From: Pseudahrensia aquimaris
GTDB taxonomy: Bacteria; Pseudomonadota; Alphaproteobacteria; Rhizobiales; Rhizobiaceae
DNA length: 64,000 nucleotides
Reading direction: 5' to 3'
NCBI RefSeq assembly: GCF_042676045.1
Contig: NZ_JBHTJV010000002.1
Span: 186,001 to 250,000 of the forward strand
Position 1 is the stretch's first letter. The number at the start of each line of letters is the position of its first letter. The translations under genes and the position numbers were made by a program. Positions 42,428-51,384 of this stretch are shown here, one piece after another. Under the pieces are notes generated by a model that worked only from the letters and a program-made list of their open reading frames with translations, was not told the DNA's origin and searched no databases.

Positions 42428-44266
42428 TTATTCGGCGTAGAAGAAAGTGTCGGGCATGTAGTGGCCGAAATAGTGGGTTGGCTCAAACGCCCAGATGCCT
42501 TTGTCGGGGATGTTGCGCATTTTCTTGTTTACCACGATGGGCTGAACCGCGCCGGACACCGTGCCGATGGTGAACACCTGGTCGGTGTAAATCGACAGCA
42601 TCTCCGCCCAGATGCGGCTCTGCTCTTCGCTGCTTTCTGCGGTTCTCCATTCTTCGTAAAGACTGGCGAGCTTGGCTACTTCGGGCATTGTGGGCGCTTC
42701 GCCGGATGCGCCTTTGGTTTCGAAGTAACGGCCCCAGACGGGCCACTGGGCCTGCACCGACGAGACGGGGGCAAGTTCTTCGGGGTTCATATCGCTTGTT
42801 GCCAGACCACGGTTGAGGCCGGACCAAGTGGACATGACCACATCGCCATTGCCAACGCGGCTGCGCAGAATATCGCGCTGGCCGGGTTTGACGAACATGG
42901 AAATGCCGACTTCCGACAGGTGATCGGTGATGAGTTGGAGGATATCCGTTTCCTGGCTGCTTTCGCCTGCCGTCTCCACGATGATTTCGAATTTGCGTCC
43001 GTCGGGCAGCAGGCGGAAGCCACTGCTGTCACGCTTGTCGTAGCCCGCTTCATCCAGAAGGGCGTTTGCCTTGTCGAGGTCGCGCTGGGCGAACGCTTCG
43101 GCCATTGCGTCGGTGTAGAGTGGCGATTCTGGCAGAACGTAGTTTGCTGCGGGGCGGCCCTGACCAAGGAAAATGGCTTCGTTGATTTCTTCACGGTCAA
43201 TAGCGAGAGACATCGCGCGGCGTACACGCACGTCGCGCATGGCATCACGCAATTCAGGGTCGCTCGCATTCAGGTTCGGCAGTAGAACACGTTCGGAGCC
43301 GCGCCCAGACGACCAAAGCAGAACTCGATAGTCGCCATCTTTTTCGCCCTTCTTCAAGAAGGGGAAATCCTCAATTTTGATGTAGCGGCCCTGAAGATCG
43401 CTGTCGCCGGTTCCCGCTTTAGCGGCAATTACGGAACTGGAGGCAAGGTTGATGATCACGTCATCGAAATAGGGAAGCTGGGTGCCGGCCGGGTCGACGC
43501 GGTGGAAGTGTGGGTTGCGTACGAAGACAAAACGCTCTGCTGGAGCGGGGCTCGTGTTCATCCACGGTTGCAGTGTTGGGTTGTCAGGGTTTTCAGGGCG
43601 ATATTGGCGCCCTTTACGAATGTGAAGCGAACCCCAGTTTTGCACTTTTTCGGCTTCCACCAATGCAGCCAACTTCGCAGGATCGGCATATTTTTCGTGA
43701 AACTGCTTCATGTAATGCGCGGCTTGATAGATGTAGGTCGGGCGCGCGCCAGCCAGCGATGTGAGAAACAGTGGGTTCGGCTCGTCCCACGAATAGCGAA
43801 CCGTGCGTTCGTCGATAACCTCGAATTTTGGAGGCTTGCCACCGACCAGCAATGCCTGTGGTGGACCGCCTTTTGTGATGGTTGGATTGTTGGCGACGTC
43901 TTCCCACCAATAGCGAAAGTCTTCAGATGTGAAGGGCTGGCCATCGGACCATTTGTGGCCTTCCCGCAATGCGAAGGTGAAGACGCGGTTGCCCTCAACG
44001 TCGATGGATTTGAGAATATCGGGCTGAAGCTGGAAGTTTTGATCATAGATGACGAGGCGCGCATTGCCGTAAATCGTCATTTGGCTGATGTCTTTGCCTT
44101 TCGCCATAAGCATACGCAACGTGCCACCGCGTTTGCCGATTTCCTTGCCGAGTTCTTCATAGTTCAGCACGCGCGGCTCGGCGGGTGGTTCAGCGAAGGC
44201 AGTGGCTGCTGAACAGGCGAGCGCCACGATGGTTGCGGTCAAAAACCGGGGAAAGGCATGGATCAT
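42428..44266 (-). CDS. ABC transporter substrate-binding protein, family 5 (SBP_bac_5)
   Basis: 612 aa. A signal peptide (MIHAFPRFLTATIVALACSAATAFA) is followed by a family 5 binding domain: RGGTLRM, ALREGHKWSDGQPFTSEDFRYWWED near 100, and RRAMSLAIDREEINEAIF near 350. It resembles the long binding proteins of rhizobial oligosaccharide/opine/peptide importers (AgpA-like) more than classical DppA. The ligand is unknown. It lies between the ATPase gene (4 bp away) and the permease genes (18 bp away). Confidence 0.9.
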   Translation of the reverse strand: MIHAFPRFLTATIVALACSAATAFAEPPAEPRVLNYEELGKEIGKRGGTLRMLMAKGKDISQMTIYGNARLVIYDQNFQLQPDILKSIDVEGNRVFTFALREGHKWSDGQPFTSEDFRYWWEDVANNPTITKGGPPQALLVGGKPPKFEVIDERTVRYSWDEPNPLFLTSLAGARPTYIYQAAHYMKQFHEKYADPAKLAALVEAEKVQNWGSLHIRKGRQYRPENPDNPTLQPWMNTSPAPAERFVFVRNPHFHRVDPAGTQLPYFDDVIINLASSSVIAAKAGTGDSDLQGRYIKIEDFPFLKKGEKDGDYRVLLWSSGRGSERVLLPNLNASDPELRDAMRDVRVRRAMSLAIDREEINEAIFLGQGRPAANYVLPESPLYTDAMAEAFAQRDLDKANALLDEAGYDKRDSSGFRLLPDGRKFEIIVETAGESSQETDILQLITDHLSEVGISMFVKPGQRDILRSRVGNGDVVMSTWSGLNRGLATSDMNPEELAPVSSVQAQWPVWGRYFETKGASGEAPTMPEVAKLASLYEEWRTAESSEEQSRIWAEMLSIYTDQVFTIGTVSGAVQPIVVNKKMRNIPDKGIWAFEPTHYFGHYMPDTFFYAE

Positions 44267-44270
44267 GGTC

Positions 44271-46220
44271 TTACATTCCTCGAAGGAGAGCTTCTGCTTG
44301 CGTGCCTTCTTGCACGCGAACGCGGTGGTTTGGGGTGATTTTCAGCATCGTCATTGGTGCATCCGGGGTGACGGTAAAAGGGTGAGGCCAGACGCGGCCT
44401 TCGCCTTCCATTTCACGGTTGATGCGGTCGAAATCGAGTGGATGATCGAGGTCGGCGTGGGGCACAACATCTAGCAACGCGCGGGTGTAGGGGTGGACTG
44501 GGTTGTCGAATAATTCCTGTCGTGTTGCGACTTCTACCAATTGCCCGTTGAACATCACTCCGATGCGGTCTGCAATGTAACGCACCACAGCAAGGTTGTG
44601 TGAAATAAAGATATACGTGAGGCCAAGCTCGCGCTGCAATTGCTGCAACAGGTTCAAAACCTGCGCTTGTACCGAAACATCCAGTGCGGAGACGGGTTCG
44701 TCGCAGACCAGCAGATCAGGCCGCAGTGCCAAGGCGCGGGCGATACCTATGCGTTGGCGCTGACCACCAGAGAATGAATGGGGATAACGGCCCAGAAAAG
44801 CTGGGTCGAGGCCGACGAGGCGCATGAGTTCGGCTGCATACTGAGACTGCTCGTGACCAGTGCCCATGGCGTGAACTTCCATCGGTTCGCGCAAAATGTT
44901 CAGCACCGTTGAGCGGGGTGAGAGCGACGAGAATGGGTCTTGGAACACCATCTGGATTTTCCGTCGGAAGGCCTTCAGTGCACTGCCTTGCAAGGCGAGC
45001 ACATCGGTTTGGCCTTCGTGGCCATCCCACGTGATGGTGCCATCGGTCGGTGTCAGCGCACGCACCAGCATTTTCAGCGTCGTGGTTTTGCCGCAGCCCG
45101 ATTCTCCGACAAGACCAAAGCACTCCCCTTGGCGCACATCGAAATTCACATCATCGACAGCGACGAATTCTTCCTTGCCTTTGCCGAACCAGCCTTGCTT
45201 CTTCGTGACAAAAGTTTTGCGCAAACCGCGTACTGAAAGTAAAGTGTGGTCGCTGCGGCCTTTTCGAATTTCCACTTCGCCGCGCATCGAATCCGGGATT
45301 TCGTGTTTGATGTCGCGCAGGCTTTGCAGCTTCTCATCATAAGCCATCGACAGGTCTGGCACGGCGTTCAGCAGCGCTTTGAGATAACCGTGCTGCGGGT
45401 TGCGGAAAATGTCCTCCACGGTGCCAGCTTCCATGATTTGCCCATGATACATAACCACCACTTCATCAGCCATGTTGGCGACGACGCCAAGATCGTGGGT
45501 AATGAGCAGAACTGCCATGCCGAGGCGAGATTGCAGACCCTTCAGCAGGTGCAGGATTTTGGCCTGCATGGATACATCGAGCGCGGTCGTCGGCTCATCT
45601 GCGATCAGTAGCGCTGGATGACAGATCAACGCCATCGCAATCATTGCCCGTTGGCGCAGACCGCCGGAAAGTTCCATCGGATACATGGAGTAGGCTGCTG
45701 TCGGATTGGGGAAGCCCACAAGATCGAGCATGTCGATTGTTGTCTGCTTCGCTTCTTCTTCAGAAGATGGGCGGTGAAGGTCGAGCGCTTCCTTGACTTG
45801 ATTGCCAATCGTATGGAGTGGCGAGAGCGACGTCATCGGCTCCTGAAAGATGATAGAAATTTTGCCGCCGCGAAGGGCGACCCGCTCCGCGCTGTTGTCA
45901 GCAAGTTTTGCAATGTCGAGAGGCGCATCTTCTCGTTTTTCACGAAAATAGATTGATCCGGATTTTATGCGGGCGACGTTGGGTAGAATGCCCAAGATGG
46001 CTTGTGAAAGGATCGATTTTCCAGAACCGGATTCACCGACCAGCGCGACCGTCTTTCCTGCTGGAATTCTGAAGGAAGCGCCCCGCACAACATCGAGATC
46101 ACCGCCCTTGAGATCAATGGCGATGTGGAGGTCTTCGATGCGAATTATGTCGTGCGAATACGCGGCTGCGTTTGGCTGACGCGCTTTCGTTTCGGCGGTT
46201 TCATTGACCGTCGTGACCAA
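44271..46220 (-). CDS. Fused double ABC ATPase (DppD-DppF type)
   Basis: 649 aa with two complete nucleotide-binding domains in one chain. The first has GESGSGKS, LSGGLRQR and LIADEPTTALD; the second has GESGCGKTT, FSGGQRQR and LVCDEPVSALD. Oligopeptide importers usually use two separate ATPases; the fusion (YejF-like) is common in alphaproteobacteria. It is the first gene of the transporter operon. The start is TTG 46220 with GGGAG upstream; no ATG is available at the N-terminus. Confidence 0.92.
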   Translation of the reverse strand: MVTTVNETAETKARQPNAAAYSHDIIRIEDLHIAIDLKGGDLDVVRGASFRIPAGKTVALVGESGSGKSILSQAILGILPNVARIKSGSIYFREKREDAPLDIAKLADNSAERVALRGGKISIIFQEPMTSLSPLHTIGNQVKEALDLHRPSSEEEAKQTTIDMLDLVGFPNPTAAYSMYPMELSGGLRQRAMIAMALICHPALLIADEPTTALDVSMQAKILHLLKGLQSRLGMAVLLITHDLGVVANMADEVVVMYHGQIMEAGTVEDIFRNPQHGYLKALLNAVPDLSMAYDEKLQSLRDIKHEIPDSMRGEVEIRKGRSDHTLLSVRGLRKTFVTKKQGWFGKGKEEFVAVDDVNFDVRQGECFGLVGESGCGKTTTLKMLVRALTPTDGTITWDGHEGQTDVLALQGSALKAFRRKIQMVFQDPFSSLSPRSTVLNILREPMEVHAMGTGHEQSQYAAELMRLVGLDPAFLGRYPHSFSGGQRQRIGIARALALRPDLLVCDEPVSALDVSVQAQVLNLLQQLQRELGLTYIFISHNLAVVRYIADRIGVMFNGQLVEVATRQELFDNPVHPYTRALLDVVPHADLDHPLDFDRINREMEGEGRVWPHPFTVTPDAPMTMLKITPNHRVRVQEGTQAEALLRGM

Positions 46221-46364
46221 GGTTGGAACGTCTCCCGAATTCCCAGTGGCCGGACTGACCCCGGCACAAGATGAAGTCTACACAAAAGAATCCTTTGTGA
46301 AACCAGACAAGCTACGGAAAGTGTGCGTTTTGGCACAAGCTGCTGGCTTAGAGCGATTTGCAAT

Positions 46365-46949
46365 TCATGTGGTCGCGAACATGCGATGGAGCGCGGTTCC
46401 ATCAAAATGCAACAAACCCTCATGGGGCAAGCTGGCGCTGGCGGCATCGTCGATGCTTTCGCTCCCCAAAACATGAAGCGCGATGCGCAGGATACCGGCA
46501 TGGGTGATGACGACCGAATGGGGGTCTAGAGACGCAAGTGCAGCTTTCACTCCATCAGCGCGTTCCGCGAGGCTTTCTCCGCCTTGCGGCCTGAAGTTCC
46601 AGCGGTCGAGCTTTCGAGATTGGCGCTCTTCGTAATACACCTCTTTGACTCTGAGATTATTCATGCCCTCCCAACGACCAAGCGAGATTTCGCGTAATGC
46701 GGTAATGGTTTGGATTTTGGTATTTTCGAGGCCCAGTCTTTCCGCGACGATGGAAGCCGTCTGACGGGCGCGGGCAAGGGGCGAGGAAACGATGGTGATT
46801 TCATCGCGCTGAAACTGTCCTGCGCGGATGAATGCTTCCACTGCCTTTGCGTTTATGAGTGCCTGGTCGCGCCCTATTGGGTGGAGCATTGTCTCGGTTG
46901 TGCCCTGAAAGCGATCTGCGATGTTCCACGCGGTCGCCCCGTGGCGCAT
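46365..46949 (-). CDS. Histidine phosphatase (phosphoglycerate mutase-like) family protein
   Basis: 194 aa. RHGATAWN carries the catalytic His, SSPLARARQTA the second arginine region, EISLGRWEG the acid, and VITHAG the second catalytic His. The substrate is unknown (many members dephosphorylate cobalamin precursors, sugars or nucleotides). The only ATG in frame begins directly at the RHG motif and so lacks the first beta strand; upstream codons in frame read TITFPQPLLL, a typical strand, but no ATG, GTG or TTG precedes them. Confidence 0.85.
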   Translation of the reverse strand: MRHGATAWNIADRFQGTTETMLHPIGRDQALINAKAVEAFIRAGQFQRDEITIVSSPLARARQTASIVAERLGLENTKIQTITALREISLGRWEGMNNLRVKEVYYEERQSRKLDRWNFRPQGGESLAERADGVKAALASLDPHSVVITHAGILRIALHVLGSESIDDAASASLPHEGLLHFDGTALHRMFATT

Positions 46950-47099
46950 GAGCAGCAGGGGTTGGGGGAAGGTGATGGTCAGTGGGTCAATCCGGCTTAA
47001 GAACGGCGATAGCGAGTGTAAAGTTTTCCACTTCGACTTGCCAAGCGTGATAGCGCCATAACAAGGTGAGTCTAACCAGCTAGAAATCTGAGATACGCG

Positions 47100-49484
47100 A
47101 TGCCCCGCCTGTTCGCCTTATTCATTTGCACGATACTGTGGATGCCGATTTTGAGCGACAACGCACAGGCGCAGCTAATGCCTGGCATGGGGCAAAGCAA
47201 AAGCAGTGGCGAGACCGACGATCCTGCGATGGATGCCATCATGAAGTCGGCCAAGGAAAGTGGCTCGACGGTCATCGTCATTCGACCGGAAGCGAATGAT
47301 ACGCAATCCACTGACGTAATGGCCAATCTTCGAGCTAAACGGTTCTTGGAAGTGCGTGGGCGGATTGAAAGAATTCTCTCCAGCGGCGCTGCGTTGTGGC
47401 CCAACATGCTGGGAACGCTCAATCAGGCTAGTCCTGAAGGGGGCAGATTTTGGATAGTTCGTGCCTTGTTGACGGCTTTTGGTGGCATGTTTGTTGGCTG
47501 GCTGTGTTTGCGTCCTCTTATTAATTGGAGCCGGGAACGGTATCGCGACAGGTACAAAATTCTGCCGGAGACCACAGCGGACAAGGCAAAATTCCTGCTC
47601 ACACGTGTGGCCTTTGCGCTAAGTTTTGCTGTCATTCTATATGTCGTGTCTTTGTTAGTGGCGTTGATTTTTGACCCCCGTGTCGAGCCTGCTAGGCGTC
47701 TGATTTTCGAGCTTTTGACAGCCTACTTTGTTTATCGCGTGCTGCGATACGTAATCGGTTGGAACCTAATGGCAGACGATGCACCGCAACTTCGCATCGT
47801 TAATCTTACCGACGACGAAGCCAAGCAGGGTTACACCGACTGGTATCGCATCGCCGTTGTTGCTGTCACGTTGACCGCAATTGGCCGTTGGTTTGGCATT
47901 ATGGGTCAAGAGCAATTGGAAGCGGGCCTTACGGCGGGGCTCACCGCAGACAACATCAAGTTGCTACAGTTCATTGTTGCTGCTCTCATTCTGCTTTTGT
48001 TGATCGGATATACGCTAAAGAACCGCAAAGCGGCGTCACACATGTTTGCGCCAAGTGATGCCAATGCCGCATTCTACAAGTTGAGAACAAACCTCGCGCG
48101 GCTCTTTCCCGCGATTGTTGTGGTTTATTCCGTGGCCTCATTTGCGGTGTTTATGTATCGCTCTGCGTCCGATGTTGCCGATCCGGGACTTGTGCTTTTT
48201 GCGCCTTTTGCGATTTTTTACATCGCAATCGTTGTATTCGGGTTGGTTTTGATTGCCATTCAGACAATTTACCAACGCCGCGAGAAAAAATTTGCCGAGC
48301 GTGCCGCAATAGCGCGGAGCGAGCAGCAGGCTTCGCTGGAAGAGACCGAAGCTGCGCTCAATATCGAAGCCGGTGAAGAAATGATCGCTCAACTGGATGC
48401 GCCGCAATTCGAGTATCAACCCATATTTCGATCGTTCTTCGAAACGGCTGCCATGGCCATTATTGCGTCTGTCGCCTTGGGTGAATTGGCGCGGGTGTGG
48501 GGCGTTCCGGTCGGCGACGATGGCAACCCTTGGGCGGCGTTCCTTGATATCGTGTTGGCCATGATTTTGTGCTGGCTCGCTTACCAAGCGGTTAGCATCT
48601 TCATTGACAAGCGCTTGGAAGAAGAGGGGGGAGTTCCTGTTGACGGCGAAGAAGCGGGCGGCGAAGGCGGAGGCGCTGGTGCCAGCCGTATGGCAACGCT
48701 GCTGCCGATTTTTGGTTATGTGATGACGGCGGTAATTTTCGCCTCGGCCATTATGATCATCCTGTCGCGCATGGGTTTTGATATTGGTCCGATCTTCGCC
48801 GGTGCCGGTGTTGTGGGCATCGCGGTTGGCTTCGGTGCGCAGACACTCATCCGGGATATTTTCTCCGGCGCATTCTTTTTGCTCGATGATGCTTTTCGCA
48901 AGGGCGAGTATGTTGAAATCGAGGGCATTAAGGGAACAGTCGAGAAAATTTCCATCCGCTCGTTTCAGTTGCGCCATCATTTGGGGGCACTTCATACAAT
49001 ACCCTTTGGCGAAATCAGGCATCTGACAAACTATTCTCGTGATTGGGTGCTGATGAAATTGCCGCTGCGCGTTACCTACGACACCGATACCGAGAAGGTC
49101 CGCAAATTGGTCAAAAAGCTGGGCCAGGAATTGTTGAACCATCCGCAGGTAGGCCACACATTCATGCAGCCATTGAAAAGCCAGGGCGTTTATAAAATGG
49201 AAGACAGCGCGATGATCATTCGCGTGAAATTCATGACCAAGCCGGGCGAGCAATTCGTGACGCGTAAGGTGGTTTACGAGAGCATTCAGGATTTGTTTGC
49301 CCGTGAAGGAATCCACTTTGCGCATAAAGAAGTTACGGTGCGCTTGGCTGATGGCAAGGATTTGGATGAACTCAGCGATTCTGAAAAGCAGGCTGTGAGT
49401 GCAGCCGCCCGCAGCGTAATCGATGCTGATGAGGAAGCGCTGGCTGCGGCTGGTGGGGCCAAGGGCAGCGGCAGTGATCGTTGA
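47100..49484 (+). CDS. MscS-family mechanosensitive ion channel with long N-terminal region
   Basis: 794 aa. A signal peptide and short periplasmic segment are followed by about ten membrane helices and the MscS core at roughly 560-720: FAGAGVVGIAVGFGAQTLIRDIFSG (pore helix with Gly/Ala pattern) then GTVEKISIRSFQLR and HTIPFGEIRHLTNYSRDW of the cytoplasmic beta domain (given as landmark residues). It opens under membrane tension to protect from osmotic downshock. The length places it with MscM/YbdG-like multi-helix members. The C-terminal tail is acidic and alanine-rich. Confidence 0.9.
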   Translation: MPRLFALFICTILWMPILSDNAQAQLMPGMGQSKSSGETDDPAMDAIMKSAKESGSTVIVIRPEANDTQSTDVMANLRAKRFLEVRGRIERILSSGAALWPNMLGTLNQASPEGGRFWIVRALLTAFGGMFVGWLCLRPLINWSRERYRDRYKILPETTADKAKFLLTRVAFALSFAVILYVVSLLVALIFDPRVEPARRLIFELLTAYFVYRVLRYVIGWNLMADDAPQLRIVNLTDDEAKQGYTDWYRIAVVAVTLTAIGRWFGIMGQEQLEAGLTAGLTADNIKLLQFIVAALILLLLIGYTLKNRKAASHMFAPSDANAAFYKLRTNLARLFPAIVVVYSVASFAVFMYRSASDVADPGLVLFAPFAIFYIAIVVFGLVLIAIQTIYQRREKKFAERAAIARSEQQASLEETEAALNIEAGEEMIAQLDAPQFEYQPIFRSFFETAAMAIIASVALGELARVWGVPVGDDGNPWAAFLDIVLAMILCWLAYQAVSIFIDKRLEEEGGVPVDGEEAGGEGGGAGASRMATLLPIFGYVMTAVIFASAIMIILSRMGFDIGPIFAGAGVVGIAVGFGAQTLIRDIFSGAFFLLDDAFRKGEYVEIEGIKGTVEKISIRSFQLRHHLGALHTIPFGEIRHLTNYSRDWVLMKLPLRVTYDTDTEKVRKLVKKLGQELLNHPQVGHTFMQPLKSQGVYKMEDSAMIIRVKFMTKPGEQFVTRKVVYESIQDLFAREGIHFAHKEVTVRLADGKDLDELSDSEKQAVSAAARSVIDADEEALAAAGGAKGSGSDR

Positions 49485-50358
49485 ACCCAATGATTTGCTG
49501 CGGGGGCTTGATACAAATACGTCCTTTGGCGCGCACCAGTCCACTTTTTCGCAACGCTTGATCTGGAGGGTAACGGATTGGCCTGCGCTCCCTGCTGGCC
49601 TGCGCCGTCGCTTGCGCAAGCGCTATGCGCGGCCTGTGGTAGGGCCGTTTGATGTAGTTCACGAGGGCATGAAGTTCAGGCTTTATCCGGCGGAAAATTA
49701 TTGTGATCGGGTGATTTTCGGTCGTGGCCGTCTGCCGGAAAAGGCGGAGCACGATGCGCTGTTGCCGTATATCAAGCCGTCTATGGTGTTTGTTGATATC
49801 GGAGCCAACGTCGGTTCTTACAGCGCTTTCGTCGGCACTCGTGCTGGTGGTGATGTGACCCTTCTGGCGCTGGAACCGCATCCGCGCACTCATGCCAAAC
49901 TGCTGTTCAATCTTGCAGCGAATGGTTTGCCGGTTCGCCATGTGGTCAATTGTGGAGTTGGGGAAGAGCGCGGGTCATTGCCGCTCTGGTCCGATGGCGG
50001 CAGCAATATCGGCCACACGTCGATGCTGAAAGAGGGCACGTCAAACCCTGCAGAAAGTGTGACGGTGTCCGTTGTGCCGCTGCTGGAGATATTGATGGAG
50101 CGCCACATTAAGGCGATTGATGTGTTGAAGATTGATATTGAAGGGTTTGAAGATCGGGCGCTCGCACCGTTTCTCGACCAGGCCGACGAAGACCTTCTCC
50201 CCAAAGCGGTGCTGATCGAGACCGTTCACCGCACGCTTTGGAAACGGGATGTTTTGGCGATGTTGGGCGAGCGTGGTTATACGCGCGAATTTGCAACCCG
50301 CGAAAATGAGTTGTTGGTGAAGCCTAGCTCGCCTTCTTCAATGCTGCTGGATGATTAG
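49474..50358 (+). CDS. FkbM-family methyltransferase
   Basis: 294 aa from GTG 49474. AdoMet motif I FVDIGANVGSYSAF, then LALEPHPRTHAKL, VVNCGVGEERG, and VLKIDIEGFEDRAL are the FkbM signatures. FkbM enzymes O-methylate sugars, lipids or polyketides. The GTG start has AAGGG upstream and overlaps the channel gene stop by 11 bp; an ATG 51 bases earlier is possible. Its 3' end overlaps the convergent response-regulator gene by 35 bp. Confidence 0.87.
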   Translation: MIVEPNDLLRGLDTNTSFGAHQSTFSQRLIWRVTDWPALPAGLRRRLRKRYARPVVGPFDVVHEGMKFRLYPAENYCDRVIFGRGRLPEKAEHDALLPYIKPSMVFVDIGANVGSYSAFVGTRAGGDVTLLALEPHPRTHAKLLFNLAANGLPVRHVVNCGVGEERGSLPLWSDGGSNIGHTSMLKEGTSNPAESVTVSVVPLLEILMERHIKAIDVLKIDIEGFEDRALAPFLDQADEDLLPKAVLIETVHRTLWKRDVLAMLGERGYTREFATRENELLVKPSSPSSMLLDD

Positions 50359-50719
50359 CCTTGAGAGCGGTGGTTACAGCGTCCCTGATCTGTTGCAGGC
50401 TGAAAGGCTTGGATACCACGTCAATCACAATGTCGCTTAATTCGCCCGTGCGCTCGCGCTGGTCTGCAAAGCCGGTCATGAATAGGATTTTCAAACTGGG
50501 ATAACTCAGGGCAGCAGTCTTGGCCAATTCGATGCCGTCCATGTATGGCATTTTGATATCGGTCAGCAGAAGATCGAATACGCCTTCGTGCTCTTGAAGC
50601 CGGTCAAAGCCCTCTTCGCCGTCTTCGGCCTGTACGATTTCATGGCCGTCCATTTCCAGCGCACGCGCAACAAAAGCGCGAACGGCTTCATCGTCTTCAG
50701 TCACTAGAATCTTTGCCAT
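50324..50719 (-). CDS. Single-domain response regulator, CpdR-like
   Basis: 131 aa, a lone receiver domain with no output domain. The acidic pocket is EDD near the N-terminus, the phospho-acceptor Asp is in LLLTDIKMPYMDGIEL, Thr in FMTGFAD and Lys in VSKPFSL. The TDI.MP.MDGIELA and ITGFA/MTGFAD regions match CpdR, which in Caulobacter and rhizobia controls ClpXP-dependent proteolysis of CtrA. The ATG at 50719 is preceded by GGAAAGGG. A CtrA-like half-consensus box lies 55 bp upstream. Identity as CpdR rather than another DivK/CpdR-like receiver is inferred. Confidence 0.75.
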   Translation of the reverse strand: MAKILVTEDDEAVRAFVARALEMDGHEIVQAEDGEEGFDRLQEHEGVFDLLLTDIKMPYMDGIELAKTAALSYPSLKILFMTGFADQRERTGELSDIVIDVVSKPFSLQQIRDAVTTALKANHPAALKKAS

Positions 50720-50773
50720 TACCCTTTCCTCCACAGACGGAGAATCACAGGTTCCAGCTTTGTTCTGTAATCG

Positions 50774-50788
50774 TTAACGAATGGTTAC
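50774..50788. promoter_or_regulatory. CtrA-like box upstream of the CpdR-like gene
   Basis: TTAA-CGAATGG-TTAC matches the CtrA consensus TTAA-N7-TTAA except for the last base. It lies 55 bp upstream of the start at 50719, a normal promoter position. A nearby TTAACCTTTTCGTTA has the wrong spacing. Confidence 0.4.
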
Positions 50789-50832
50789 CATCTGCGCCCT
50801 ACTTGTTAACCTTTTCGTTATTCCACAGAGAT

Positions 50833-51375
50833 TTAGGCATCGCCTTCGACAACACCAACGAACGGCAATTCGCGGAAAGCGTGGCCGACATCCATGCCGT
50901 AGCCGACAACGAATTTATCGGGGCAATCGAAACCGACATAATCAGCGCCAACGGCGGCTTTGCGGCGTGAGTGTTTGTCTAGAAGCACGGCGACTTTTAC
51001 GGAGTTTGCACCACGATCCAGCATAAGTTTCCGAGCAAAGGCCAGCGTGTTGCCGCTTTCCAGAATGTCGTCGATGAGCAGCACATCGCGGCCGTTCACA
51101 TGGGTATCGATATCGCGCAGGATCTTCACTTCGCCGCCGACAGTGCCTGCGCCATAGCTTGAAAGTGTGATGAACTCGACCTCCGGTTCAAGGCCGGTTT
51201 CGTGCATGGCTCGGATCAGGTCTGCTGCGAAAACGAAGGAACCCTTCAGCACAGCGATAGCGACAAGATTGACGTGGCTGTGCTCGCCGATTTCTTTGGC
51301 CATTTCCAGATTGCGCTGTTTGATCTCGTTAGCGGAAAAGAGAGTGGAAATCTTTTTGCCGCGGACCGTGATCAT
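50833..51375 (-). CDS. hpt: Hypoxanthine phosphoribosyltransferase
   Basis: 180 aa. The PRPP-binding motif VLLIDDILESGNTL (about 98-111) and the N-terminal LKGSFVFAADL loop are characteristic. The enzyme converts hypoxanthine (and guanine) to the nucleotide with PRPP. In this genome it would salvage hypoxanthine made by the adenine deaminase at 26.8 kb. It lies 9 bp downstream of the zinc-ribbon gene's end, in the same direction. Confidence 0.93.
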   Translation of the reverse strand: MITVRGKKISTLFSANEIKQRNLEMAKEIGEHSHVNLVAIAVLKGSFVFAADLIRAMHETGLEPEVEFITLSSYGAGTVGGEVKILRDIDTHVNGRDVLLIDDILESGNTLAFARKLMLDRGANSVKVAVLLDKHSRRKAAVGADYVGFDCPDKFVVGYGMDVGHAFRELPFVGVVEGDA

Positions 51376-51384
51376 GTGAACCTG

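Noticed and set aside
47072..49619. Long minus-strand frames across the mechanosensitive channel gene (e.g. 48138-49619)
   Set aside because: The + strand protein has a clear MscS domain and coherent membrane pattern. The antisense frames are compositional shadows rich in His/Arg/Gln.
50765..50779. SOS-box-like GTTCTGTAATCGTTA near the CpdR-like gene
   Set aside because: The second half-site is GTTA, not GTTC, and the sequence overlaps a better CtrA-like match. A single mismatch in an 8-base motif is too common to support.
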